Shown here: piece by piece, positions 18,976 to 27,174 of the stretch
How positions within the stretch are numbered: the stretch's first letter is position 1
Layout: each line of letters begins with the position of its first letter
DNA from: Candidatus Methylopumilus planktonicus
GTDB lineage: Bacteria > Pseudomonadota > Gammaproteobacteria > Burkholderiales > Methylophilaceae
DNA length: 64,000 bases
Assembly: GCF_006364715.1 (NCBI RefSeq)
Contig: NZ_CP040984.1
Location: forward strand, 558,001-622,000
Direction of reading: 5' to 3'
The notes under the pieces: model-generated
What the model was told of the DNA's origin: nothing
Databases searched by the model: none
Seen by the model: only the letters and a program-made list of their open reading frames with translations
Translations under genes and position numbers: made by a program

Positions 18976-20090
18976 AGGTGGGAAGACATTTCTGTTTGAT
19001 ACCATTGATGAAAATGTTTTAAACCATCTTCCAATGGCTCGTGATAAGGGCCCATATCTTCTTGTTTGTTTTTGAAAAGTGAACGTCTTCCTTCATGCAT
19101 CTTTTCACAAATAATTTTATCTTCAAGAGCAGTTTCGTTATAGGCGGCTTGTTGCGCAGCAATATAGTCTTGATCAAAAAGAATGGTTTCTTCTGGGTAA
19201 TAAAACTCAATAATATTTCTGCAATGATTAACGTCATCGGGAATGAGGTGGGAAACGACGATAACATTTGGGTACCATTCGATCATAAAGAAAGGATAGA
19301 TTGTCAGCCAAATTGCACCAAATTGTGGTTTTGAATGGCCGCTTTGCTCATTGATTTTGGACTTCCAAAGATCATAGGCTTCAGAGCTTTGCGATTGATT
19401 TTTTTCCCTAAAAGGCACTTTTTGAATAGATGAAAATGCTTTAAATTCCCATGATAAATCATCACAATCCACGATATTATTAAGACCAGGGTGAAATGCC
19501 CAAACATGATAGTCCTCGAGATAAACCTCAATAAATGTTTTCCAATTAAAATCGTAATGATCAATTTTGACGCTATGTAGTTTGTAATCATCAAAATTTA
19601 ATAATTGATTTAATTGTTTAAACTCCATTGCATCTTTGATATTTATCGATGACTGTTTATGTGTTTGTTTAAAAATGAGGTTATGGATTTCTTCTACTGG
19701 AAATGACTCCAAATTTAAACATGGATTTTCCTTAAAGTAGGGCGCACCTTCTAATTTGCCATCAAGACCGTAAGTCCAGCGATGAAGCGGACAGACAATA
19801 TGGGAAGCCGAGCCTTGATTTTCGAGCATCAGTGCTTGCCTATGACGACAAACGTTACTTAATACGTTCATTTTTCCGTTGTTATTTACAAGAACTGCTG
19901 ATTTATTAAGCGCTTCTAAAACATGGTAATTACCCTGCTGAGGCGCCATTAGGCGATGCCCTAAATATTTTGGATATTTATCGAAAATTGCTTTTTTTTC
20001 TATCTCAAAAATGGAAGGATCAATATAGCTATGAACAGGTAACTGACTAAAAATCTTAGCTTGGGAATCAACCGTCTTGAGTGTCAACAT
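18972..20090 (-). CDS. Rieske non-heme iron oxygenase, alpha-subunit type
   Basis: 372-residue protein of the aromatic-ring-hydroxylating oxygenase family. The Rieske [2Fe-2S] ligands are Cys81-x-His83 and Cys100-x2-His103 (CRHRQALM and CPLHRW). The catalytic domain has a mononuclear iron motif EDYHVWAFHPG with His195 and His200 next to Glu192/Asp193. Family members hydroxylate or demethylate aromatic acids, quaternary amines and other small molecules, and need a separate reductase; none lies beside it. It shares an ATGA overlap with the DMT transporter gene. The substrate is unknown. A strict C1-user gains little from aromatic oxidation, so an amine or osmolyte demethylase is one possibility. 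Confidence 0.88.
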   Translation of the reverse strand: MLTLKTVDSQAKIFSQLPVHSYIDPSIFEIEKKAIFDKYPKYLGHRLMAPQQGNYHVLEALNKSAVLVNNNGKMNVLSNVCRHRQALMLENQGSASHIVCPLHRWTYGLDGKLEGAPYFKENPCLNLESFPVEEIHNLIFKQTHKQSSINIKDAMEFKQLNQLLNFDDYKLHSVKIDHYDFNWKTFIEVYLEDYHVWAFHPGLNNIVDCDDLSWEFKAFSSIQKVPFREKNQSQSSEAYDLWKSKINEQSGHSKPQFGAIWLTIYPFFMIEWYPNVIVVSHLIPDDVNHCRNIIEFYYPEETILFDQDYIAAQQAAYNETALEDKIICEKMHEGRRSLFKNKQEDMGPYHEPLEDGLKHFHQWYQTEMSSHL

Positions 20091-20142
20091 ACGAGATTAT
20101 TAAGTATTAGGAAATGATTTTTAAAAACTAGGGCAATTTTGC

Positions 20143-20214
20143 CTTAAATCGGTTTTTTTGCAAACTTAATTCGCCTTTTAGCCCCGCTATCTTGCTTAAA
20201 TCGGGTATTTAAGC
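20143..20214 (+). repeat. direct repeat pair and 8-bp inverted repeat in leader
   Basis: CTTAAATCGG occurs at 20143-20152 and again at 20195-20204, exactly 52 bases apart, about five helical turns. The second copy is embedded in a perfect inverted repeat, GCTTAAAT (20194-20201) and ATTTAAGC (20207-20214) around CGGGT. A weak promoter-like TTGCTT (20192) and TACTCT (20215) with 17-base spacing overlaps it. It lies between the Rieske gene (minus) and the small membrane peptide gene (plus), so it could be an operator for either. A shorter GGCA/TGCC hairpin sits at about 20132-20143. Confidence 0.5.
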
Positions 20215-20261
20215 TACTCTCATCATTTGAATATTTATGTTTTTTTTGGAGGAGTTTTTAG

Positions 20262-20357
20262 ATGAAAAATCCACTTGATTCAATTTTAGGAACAATCATT
20301 TCAGGCTTGGTTCTAACGTTAGTACTTTACGTTTTTCTTAAAAACTTTATTTTGTAG
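20262..20357 (+). CDS. 31-residue single-span membrane peptide
   Basis: A short frame beginning MKNPLDSILGTIISG and ending VFLKNFIL, with one hydrophobic helix (about residues 8-25) and a basic residue near each end. A strong ribosome binding site GGAGGA (20248-20253) precedes the ATG by 8 bases, and the stop TAG forms part of the TAGGAG site of the next gene. These two signals are why I call it a real gene despite its size. I do not recognise it. Small helices of this sort often stabilise larger membrane complexes, such as CydX with cytochrome bd, and the following gene encodes a membrane protein. That role is inferred. Confidence 0.75.
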   Translation: MKNPLDSILGTIISGLVLTLVLYVFLKNFIL

Positions 20358-20368
20358 GAGTTTAAATA

Positions 20369-20860
20369 ATGGAATTTATACCTGGACTTGCTAGATGGAT
20401 TCATTTTGTGGCCGGTATCACATGGATTGGTTTACTTTACTACTTTAACTTAGTGCAAATTCCTGCATTAAAAGATGCGGCTGCAGATGGTTCAGCGGGC
20501 GGTATTACAAAGCATGTTGCACCTCGTGCTCTTTTATGGTTTAGATGGGCTGCTGTAGCAACTTGGTTAGCAGGTGCTGCAATGTTACAAGAGAATTTTA
20601 TCAGTACATTTACATTACAAACTGGATACGAAGGTATTGGTATCGGTTCTTGGTTAGGTACGATCATGTTATTTAATGTATGGGTATTAATTTGGCCAAA
20701 CCAACAAAAGATTTTAGGCATGGTTCAAGCTTCAGATGATGAAAAAGCCAAAGCACGCAGAGTAGCTTTTCTAGCATCAAGAACAAACTTAATGCTTTCT
20801 CTTCCAATGCTTTTCTTTATGGCAAATGGACTGAGTCATCGCGCATTAATCGGTCTTTAA
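20369..20860 (+). CDS. stand-alone PuuD-type (urate oxidase N-terminal, DUF989) membrane protein
   Basis: 163-residue membrane protein with about four transmembrane helices (approximately 8-29, 54-73, 91-110, 133-153). RWIHFVAGITWIGLLYYFNLVQIPAL matches the membrane domain of PuuD urate hydroxylase. Full PuuD carries a C-terminal cytochrome c domain; no CxxCH motif is present here, so this is only the membrane half. Histidines at about 12, 49 and 156 could bind haem. No purine-catabolism gene lies nearby, so urate is an unlikely substrate. It has its own ribosome binding site overlapping the stop of the 31-residue frame, and a terminator follows. Confidence 0.8.
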   Translation: MEFIPGLARWIHFVAGITWIGLLYYFNLVQIPALKDAAADGSAGGITKHVAPRALLWFRWAAVATWLAGAAMLQENFISTFTLQTGYEGIGIGSWLGTIMLFNVWVLIWPNQQKILGMVQASDDEKAKARRVAFLASRTNLMLSLPMLFFMANGLSHRALIGL

Positions 20861-20878
20861 TTTAATTTAAGCTGAAAT

Positions 20879-20902
20879 AAACGGAGGCTTAAGCCTCCGT
20901 TT
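20879..20902 (+). terminator. Rho-independent terminator after PuuD-like gene
   Basis: Perfect inverted repeat AAACGGAGGCTT / AAGCCTCCGTTT forming a 10-bp GC-rich stem with a TTAA loop, starting 18 bases after the stop and followed by TTGTGTTTAT. The stem argues against the in-frame GTG at 20903 as the argD start. Confidence 0.85.
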
Positions 20903-20926
20903 GTGTTTATAAGTACGGAAAATTGT

Positions 20927-22105
20927 ATGTCAAAAATGATGGATACCTACGCTAGACAACCCGTAACCTTTGAAAAAGGTGAAGGTGTGTGGCTATGGGC
21001 TAAAGATGGTAAAAAGTATTTGGATGCTTTATCCGGCGTAGCAGTAAACGGACTCGGACATGCACATCCGAAATTAGTGAAGACCATTCATGAGCAAGTA
21101 TCAAAACTTATTCATGTATCTAATGTTTACCATATTGCTGAACAAGAAAAATTAGCTGAAAAACTCACAGCTATTTCTCATATGGATAATGTATTTTTCT
21201 GTAATTCTGGATGTGAAGCCAATGAAGCTGCTATCAAATTAGCAAGGCTTTATGGGCATCAAAATGGCATTGAAACACCAGAAATTATTGTAATGGAAAA
21301 AGCATTTCATGGGCGTACGATGGCAACGTTATCAGCTACTGGTAATCGTAAATCACAAGCTGGCTTCGAACCTCTTGTGGGTGGGTTTATTCGAGCTGCC
21401 TTCGATGATTTAGAAGCTATTCAACAAATTGCCTCAAGAAAAAATAATGTGGTTGCAATTCTGGTAGAGCCGATTCAAGGCGAAGGCGGCATTAATATCC
21501 CAAGTAACATTCAAAACTATCTTAAAGGCTTAAGAGAGATTTGTGATCAACATAATTGGCTTTTAATGTTAGACGAAGTGCAATGTGGTATTGGTAGAAC
21601 AGGAAAATGGTTTGCACATCAGCATACCTCTATTAAGCCTGATGTCATGACGCTCGCAAAAGGCCTGGGCTCTGGAGTACCTATTGGTGCTTGCCTAGCT
21701 AAAGGCAAGGCAAGTCATGTTTTTACGCCAGGCAAGCATGGATCTACATTTGGCGGTAATCCATTAGCAACTGCAGCAGGCTTTGCAACATTGAATATCA
21801 TTGAAGAGGATAAGCTTTGTAATCATGCATCAAAAATGGGTGCATTAATTAATGAAGAATTTACTAAGCAATTAAAAGACTGCCCTCAGGTTAAGGGGGT
21901 GCGTAATTTAGGGCTCATGGTGGGTATTGAACTTGATCAGCCGTGTGGAGATTTAACTAAATTAGCATTAGAAGAGGGTCTTCTAATAAATGTCACCGCA
22001 GAAAAAGTGATTCGTCTTTTACCGGCACTCGTCATCAATGAAGCTGAAGCAAGAGAATTGACTGTGAGACTGTCTAAAGTTATCAAAGCTTTTTTAGTAA
22101 AGTAA
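20927..22105 (+). CDS. argD: acetylornithine aminotransferase
   Basis: PLP enzyme of arginine synthesis, converting N-acetylglutamate semialdehyde to N-acetylornithine; class III aminotransferases of this type may also act on succinyldiaminopimelate. 392 residues from the ATG at 20927. An upstream in-frame GTG (20903) lies against the terminator stem and is rejected. The PLP lysine is Lys245 in MTLAKGLGSGVPIGA; other signatures are FFCNSGCEANEAAIKLAR, EPIQGEGG and LDEVQCGIGRTG. First gene of an argD-argF-argG run on the same strand. Confidence 0.95.
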   Translation: MSKMMDTYARQPVTFEKGEGVWLWAKDGKKYLDALSGVAVNGLGHAHPKLVKTIHEQVSKLIHVSNVYHIAEQEKLAEKLTAISHMDNVFFCNSGCEANEAAIKLARLYGHQNGIETPEIIVMEKAFHGRTMATLSATGNRKSQAGFEPLVGGFIRAAFDDLEAIQQIASRKNNVVAILVEPIQGEGGINIPSNIQNYLKGLREICDQHNWLLMLDEVQCGIGRTGKWFAHQHTSIKPDVMTLAKGLGSGVPIGACLAKGKASHVFTPGKHGSTFGGNPLATAAGFATLNIIEEDKLCNHASKMGALINEEFTKQLKDCPQVKGVRNLGLMVGIELDQPCGDLTKLALEEGLLINVTAEKVIRLLPALVINEAEARELTVRLSKVIKAFLVK

Positions 22106-22127
22106 CGTTTTAAGTAGAATTGATTTT

Positions 22128-23051
22128 ATGAAAACAAAACATTTTTTAAGATTTAATGATCTCAAGCGAGATGAGTTTGAATACATTTTCGCGAGAGCAA
22201 GTTGGATCAAAAAACAATTTAAAGAATACAAACAGTATTGGCCTCTGGCCGACAGAACATTGGTAATGATTTTTGAAAAAGCGAGCACTCGAACACGATT
22301 ATCTTTTGAGGCGGGCATTCAACAGCTTGGCGGCTCAGCGATATATTTAAATACGAGAGACTCTCAATTAGGAAGAGGTGAGCCTGTAGAAGATGCAGGA
22401 CAGGTTATTTCCCGTATGTGCGATCTTGTGATGATCCGAACATTTGAGCAAGATATCATTGATCGATTTGCACAAAACTCGAGAGTGCCTGTGATTAATG
22501 GATTGACGAATGAATATCATCCTTGCCAAATTCTTGCGGACATTTTTACCTATATTGAACATAGAGGTTCTATTCAAGGTAAAACAGTTGCATGGATTGG
22601 TGACTCAAATAATGTTTGTAATACATGGCTTCAAGCAGCTGAGGTATTAGACTTTAATGTACATGTTTCAACACCTAAAGGTTATGAGGTTGAAGTTGAG
22701 CGAGCAGGTTTATACGGTGATAAACATTTTGAAGAATTTGAAGATCCTATGGATGCAGCGAAAGATGCTGAGATTGTTACAACTGACGTATGGACGAGTA
22801 TGGGTTTTGAATCTGAAAACGAAGAACGTTTAAAAGATTTTGCAGATTGGCAAGTGGATCAGGAGATGATGTCAGTGGCATCCTCGAATGCTTTGTTTAT
22901 GCATTGTCTGCCAGCACACCGAGGCGAGGAAGTAACTGCAGAAGTAATTGACGGTGCTCAAAGTGTTGTATGGGATGAGGCTGAGAATCGTCTTCATGTT
23001 CAAAAAGCATTGATGGAATACCTGTTATTAGGAAAAATGAAAAATGAGTGA
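22128..23051 (+). CDS. argF: ornithine carbamoyltransferase
   Basis: Makes citrulline from ornithine and carbamoyl phosphate in the cytoplasm. 307 residues, normal length. The carbamoyl-phosphate loop is KASTRTRLSFEAG and the ornithine-binding motifs are FMHCLPAHRGEEV and DVWTSMGFESE. It starts 22 bases after argD and overlaps argG by 8 bases, so the three arginine genes form one operon. Confidence 0.97.
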   Translation: MKTKHFLRFNDLKRDEFEYIFARASWIKKQFKEYKQYWPLADRTLVMIFEKASTRTRLSFEAGIQQLGGSAIYLNTRDSQLGRGEPVEDAGQVISRMCDLVMIRTFEQDIIDRFAQNSRVPVINGLTNEYHPCQILADIFTYIEHRGSIQGKTVAWIGDSNNVCNTWLQAAEVLDFNVHVSTPKGYEVEVERAGLYGDKHFEEFEDPMDAAKDAEIVTTDVWTSMGFESENEERLKDFADWQVDQEMMSVASSNALFMHCLPAHRGEEVTAEVIDGAQSVVWDEAENRLHVQKALMEYLLLGKMKNE

Positions 23052-24258
23052 TATTAAGAAAATTGTTCTAGCTTACTCTGGCGGACTAGACACGTCAGTT
23101 ATTTTGAAGTGGCTACAAGAAACCTATCAATGTGAAGTGGTTACTTTTACAGCCGATTTAGGGCAGGGTGATGAACTAGAGCCTGCAAAAGAAAAAGCTA
23201 AAGCTGCAGGTGTAAAAGAAATTTTTGTTGAAGATTTGAAAGAAGAATTTATTCGAGATTTTGTATTTCCAATGTTTAGAGCAAATGCAATTTATGAAGG
23301 CGAATATTTACTTGGTACTTCTATTGCGAGACCGCTTATTGCTAAACGTTTAATAGAGCTTGCTAAAAAAACGAATGCAGATGCTATTTCTCATGGCGCA
23401 ACAGGTAAAGGTAATGATCAGGTTCGTTTCGAACTAGGAGCGTACGCACTTAATCCTGATATTAAAATTATTGCACCCTGGCGTGAGTGGGATTTGCTTA
23501 GTCGAGAAAAATTACTTCAGTACGCTGAGAAAAATAATATTCCAGTTGAGATGAAACATAAACATGGTGGCAGCCCATACAGTATGGATGCCAATTTATT
23601 GCATATTTCGTATGAAGGACGTCATTTAGAAAATCCTGGTGCTGAACCTGAAGAGGATATGTGGCGTTGGACTGTAAGTCCTGAAAAGGCACCAAATGAA
23701 TCTGAAACCATCGAGATTCAATTTAATAAAGGTGATCCAGTTAGTATTAATGGCAAAACCATGAAAGCACATGAACTATTAGCGACTCTCAATCAGATAG
23801 GTGGTAAGCACGGTATAGGTAGATTAGATCTTGTGGAGAACCGATATGTAGGTATGAAATCTCGAGGCTGTTATGAAACACCCGGGGGCAGTATTTTACT
23901 AAAAGCGCATCGAGCCATTGAATCTATTACACTAGATCGTGAAGTGGCACATCTAAAAGATGACTTAATGCCAAGATTTGCTTCTTTGATTTATAACGGC
24001 TACTGGTGGAGTCCTGAGAGGCTTGCATTACAAACACTCATCGACCACACACAAAATAATGTAAATGGCTGGGTGAGATTGAAGCTATATAAAGGCAATG
24101 TCAGTGTGATTGGCAGGGACAGTGCAACAGACTCTCTTTTTGATACTTCCATTGCAACATTTGAAGATGATGGAGGCGCATATGACCAAAAGGATGCAGC
24201 AGGTTTTATTAAACTCAATGCTTTAAGAATGAGAATCGCAGCAAAAATTAAAAAATAA
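23044..24258 (+). CDS. argG: argininosuccinate synthase
   Basis: ATP-dependent ligation of citrulline and aspartate. 404 residues. The N-terminal pyrophosphatase loop AYSGGLDTSVILKWL is at residues 9-23, and further signatures are HGATGKGNDQVRFE and a KSRGCYETPGG segment that binds citrulline. It overlaps argF by 8 bases. argH is not in the window. Confidence 0.97.
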   Translation: MSDIKKIVLAYSGGLDTSVILKWLQETYQCEVVTFTADLGQGDELEPAKEKAKAAGVKEIFVEDLKEEFIRDFVFPMFRANAIYEGEYLLGTSIARPLIAKRLIELAKKTNADAISHGATGKGNDQVRFELGAYALNPDIKIIAPWREWDLLSREKLLQYAEKNNIPVEMKHKHGGSPYSMDANLLHISYEGRHLENPGAEPEEDMWRWTVSPEKAPNESETIEIQFNKGDPVSINGKTMKAHELLATLNQIGGKHGIGRLDLVENRYVGMKSRGCYETPGGSILLKAHRAIESITLDREVAHLKDDLMPRFASLIYNGYWWSPERLALQTLIDHTQNNVNGWVRLKLYKGNVSVIGRDSATDSLFDTSIATFEDDGGAYDQKDAAGFIKLNALRMRIAAKIKK

Positions 24259-24269
24259 GGTGAATTTAA

Positions 24270-24581
24270 ATGGCTCAATTTGATAATGTAAGTGTAAAGA
24301 AAAAAGCAAATATTTATTTTGATGGTAAATGTGTGAGCCATACGATTCTTCTTCCAAATGGAACAAGAAGTACGGTCGGCGTAATTTTTCCAAGCACATT
24401 AACTTTTAATACACAGGCAGCTGAAGTGATGGAAATTCTCGCTGGACACTGCCGCGTAAAATTACAGGGCGCTTCTGATTGGAATGAGTATAAAGAAGAT
24501 CAAAAATTTTCTGTACCCGCAAATTCATCATTTGAAATTGAAACATCAGATACGCTTCATTATGTTTGTCATTTCGAATAA
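24270..24581 (+). CDS. ppnP: pyrimidine/purine nucleoside phosphorylase PpnP
   Basis: Small cupin-fold protein (103 residues) of the YaiE/PpnP family, which phosphorolyses several nucleosides. Recognised from NVSVKKKANIYFDGKCVSHT, LPNGTRSTVGVIFP and the closing DTLHYVCHFE. It begins 11 bases after argG and could be read through from the arginine operon, though there is no metabolic link. Confidence 0.92.
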   Translation: MAQFDNVSVKKKANIYFDGKCVSHTILLPNGTRSTVGVIFPSTLTFNTQAAEVMEILAGHCRVKLQGASDWNEYKEDQKFSVPANSSFEIETSDTLHYVCHFE

Positions 24582-24605
24582 TTTTTTTAAGTAAGGAGAT
24601 TCTGT

Positions 24606-25100
24606 ATGCCATCTTTTGATGTTTCATCTGAAGTAAATATGGCTAATTTAACTAATTCTATTGATGTTACCTCTCGAACGATTATTAATCGATACGATTT
24701 TAAGGGCACAACCGCAAAAGTCGAATTTTCAGAGAAAGAATTAACCATTACTCTTTACGGGGATTCAGATTTTCAATTGGATCAGATTAAAGATATTTTG
24801 CTACCTGCTATGGAAAAAAAAGAGGCGGATAGCTCAAAAAGAATAGAACCTCAAGACATTCAAACTGTATCTGGAAACAAAGTAAAACAGTTGCTTAAAT
24901 TAAAATCAGGTATCGATACTGAACTTGCAAAAAAAATTGTCAAATTACTCAAAGATAGCGGGCTAAAAGTTCAGTCTGCTATTCAAGGTGAAAGTGTTCG
25001 TGTGTCTGGTGCTAAAAGAGATAACTTACAAGATGCTATTGCATTCATTAAAAAAAGCATTACAGACTTTCCCCTTGAATTTGGAAATTTTAGGGATTAG
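24606..25100 (+). CDS. yajQ: YajQ family nucleotide-binding protein
   Basis: 164 residues with two similar alpha/beta domains. The N-terminal MPSFDVSSEVNMANLTNSIDV followed by IINRYDFKGT is the family signature. Homologues bind cyclic di-GMP in Xanthomonas or nucleotides and tRNA in E. coli; the ligand here is not determined. A good GGAG site precedes the start. It closes the arg-ppnP run and is followed 8 bases later by leuC. Confidence 0.93.
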   Translation: MPSFDVSSEVNMANLTNSIDVTSRTIINRYDFKGTTAKVEFSEKELTITLYGDSDFQLDQIKDILLPAMEKKEADSSKRIEPQDIQTVSGNKVKQLLKLKSGIDTELAKKIVKLLKDSGLKVQSAIQGESVRVSGAKRDNLQDAIAFIKKSITDFPLEFGNFRD

Positions 25101-25108
25101 TCAGACGT

Positions 25109-26512
25109 ATGCAAGCCAAAACACTTTATGAAAAATTATTTGAGAGCCATATTGTTAGAGAAGATGCTGGCACTTATCTCATTTACATTGACCGCCATCT
25201 TGTTCATGAAGTTACAAGTCCGCAAGCTTTTGAAGGTTTAAGAATTAATCATAGGCCTGTATGGAGAAATAAATCAGTTCTTGCAGTCCCTGACCATAAT
25301 GTTCCAACAACAGATCGCTCACTTGGAATTTCTGATCCTATTTCTAGGATCCAGGTCGAAACACTCGAGGAAAATTGTAAACATTTCGGATTAACACAAT
25401 TTCCTATGAGTGATAGTCGCCAAGGTATTGTTCATGTCATTGGACCGGAGCAAGGAAGCACATTGCCTGGTATGACAATAGTTTGTGGCGACTCTCATAC
25501 AAGTACACACGGTGCATTTGGTGCTCTCGCTATGGGTATTGGTACTTCTGAGGTTGAGCATGTGTTGGCAACTCAATGTTTGATCCTGAAAAAATTTAAA
25601 GCAATGGAAGTGCGGGTAGAGGGAAAATTAAACAAAGGTATTACTGCCAAAGATATTGCTTTGGCCTTAATTGGAAAAATTGGAACAGCAGGTGGTACAG
25701 GGTATGCGATTGAGTTTACTGGCGAATCTATTCGCACCCTTTCCATGGAAAGTAGAATGACGATCTGTAATATGGCAATTGAAGCGGGCGCAAGAGCCGG
25801 TATGGTTGCAGTTGATGAAGTCACGATATCCTACATTGAAAATAGACCTTTCTCACCTAAAGGCGAAGCGTTTGAAAAAGCAAAAGTTTATTGGAAAACA
25901 TTACATAGTGATAAAGATGCAAAATTCGATAAAATAATCACACTTAACGCAAATGAAATTCTCCCACAAGTGACTTGGGGAACTTCACCTGAAATGGTTG
26001 TTGGTATCGATGGTATGACACCTGACCCCAAAAAAGAAAATGATTTGTCGAAAAGAAAAAGTATTGAAGACGCTCTTATCTATATGGGCCTTGAACCCAA
26101 CCTTCCTATAAACCAAATTAGTTTAGATAAAATTTTTATTGGGTCTTGCACTAATTCGCGCATTGAAGATCTGCGAGAAGCAGCAAGCGTGCTTAAAGGA
26201 AAAAAAATTGCCAAGAATATTAAGTTAGCACTTGTAGTTCCTGGATCGGGTCTTGTCAAACTACAAGCTGAAAAAGAAGGCCTAGATAAAATTTTCATAG
26301 ACGCAGGTTTTGAGTGGCGAGAGCCTGGTTGTTCAATGTGTTTAGCAATGAATGCTGATCGTTTAGACCCAGGAGAGCGTTGCGCGTCAACTTCAAATAG
26401 AAATTTTGAAGGTCGACAAGGTCAAGGTGGTAGAACACATCTTGTAAGTCCTTCAATGGCAGCAGCTGCAGGCGTTCATGGTCATTTTGTAGATATAAGA
26501 GTTTTAAGCTAA
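25109..26512 (+). CDS. leuC: 3-isopropylmalate dehydratase large subunit
   Basis: Aconitase-family subunit that isomerises 2- to 3-isopropylmalate with LeuD. 467 residues. The [4Fe-4S] cysteines are visible at Cys347 (IGSCTNSR), Cys408 and Cys411 (GCSMCLAMN), and the NRNFEGRQGQGGRTHLVSP motif is intact. The start MQAKTLYEKLFESHIV fits the family. Only three bases separate it from leuD. Confidence 0.97.
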   Translation: MQAKTLYEKLFESHIVREDAGTYLIYIDRHLVHEVTSPQAFEGLRINHRPVWRNKSVLAVPDHNVPTTDRSLGISDPISRIQVETLEENCKHFGLTQFPMSDSRQGIVHVIGPEQGSTLPGMTIVCGDSHTSTHGAFGALAMGIGTSEVEHVLATQCLILKKFKAMEVRVEGKLNKGITAKDIALALIGKIGTAGGTGYAIEFTGESIRTLSMESRMTICNMAIEAGARAGMVAVDEVTISYIENRPFSPKGEAFEKAKVYWKTLHSDKDAKFDKIITLNANEILPQVTWGTSPEMVVGIDGMTPDPKKENDLSKRKSIEDALIYMGLEPNLPINQISLDKIFIGSCTNSRIEDLREAASVLKGKKIAKNIKLALVVPGSGLVKLQAEKEGLDKIFIDAGFEWREPGCSMCLAMNADRLDPGERCASTSNRNFEGRQGQGGRTHLVSPSMAAAAGVHGHFVDIRVLS

Positions 26513-26515
26513 TTT

Positions 26516-27151
26516 ATGAAACCATTTGTAACTCTTAAAGGTATTTTGGCCCCACTTGATCGTGCAAATGTAGATACGGATGCAATTATTCCAAAACAAT
26601 TTTTGAAGTCGATCAAGAAGACAGGCTTTGGACCGCACCTCTTTGATGAATGGAGATATCTCGATCATGGTGAGCCGGGTATGGATTTAAATCAAAGGGT
26701 AAAAAATCCTGATTTTGCACTCAATCAAGATCGATACGAAAAGGCAACTATTTTGATCGCGCGAGAGAATTTTGGTTGTGGCTCAAGTCGAGAGCATGCG
26801 CCATGGGCAATCGAAGACTATGGCTTTAGAGTAATTTTGGCAACTAGTTTTGCTGACATTTTCTTTAGCAATTGTTTTAAAAATGGCTTACTACCCATAG
26901 TTTTATCTGGTGAGACAATTGATCGCTTATTTAAATCTACCTATGCAAATGAGGGCTATGCCCTAACAATTGACTTAGAAAATCAATCTATTACTCTACC
27001 TTCTGATGAAAAAATAAGTTTTCAGGTGGATACATTTAGAAAGCATTGCTTAATGAATGGATTAGACGATATTGGATTAACAATGCAGCATAGCGAAACC
27101 ATTAAAGCGTTTGAAAAGACTTACTACCAAAAAAATTCATGGCTACTTTAA
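26516..27151 (+). CDS. leuD: 3-isopropylmalate dehydratase small subunit
   Basis: Swivel-domain subunit of isopropylmalate isomerase, 211 residues. Signatures are DRANVDTDAIIPKQFLKSI near the N-terminus, which contacts substrate, and NFGCGSSREHAPWAIEDYGF. It lies between leuC and leuB, the usual leuCDB order; leuA is not in the window. Confidence 0.97.
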   Translation: MKPFVTLKGILAPLDRANVDTDAIIPKQFLKSIKKTGFGPHLFDEWRYLDHGEPGMDLNQRVKNPDFALNQDRYEKATILIARENFGCGSSREHAPWAIEDYGFRVILATSFADIFFSNCFKNGLLPIVLSGETIDRLFKSTYANEGYALTIDLENQSITLPSDEKISFQVDTFRKHCLMNGLDDIGLTMQHSETIKAFEKTYYQKNSWLL

Positions 27152-27174
27152 ATTAGAAAGACTTTCTAAATAAA

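Noticed and set aside
20440..20721. 93-codon minus-strand frame opposite the PuuD-like gene
   Set aside because: Antisense shadow: no ribosome binding site, biased composition, and the plus-strand gene has clear homology.
20903..20926. GTG start extending argD upstream
   Set aside because: It abuts the terminator stem and adds residues not typical of the family; the ATG at 20927 fits better.
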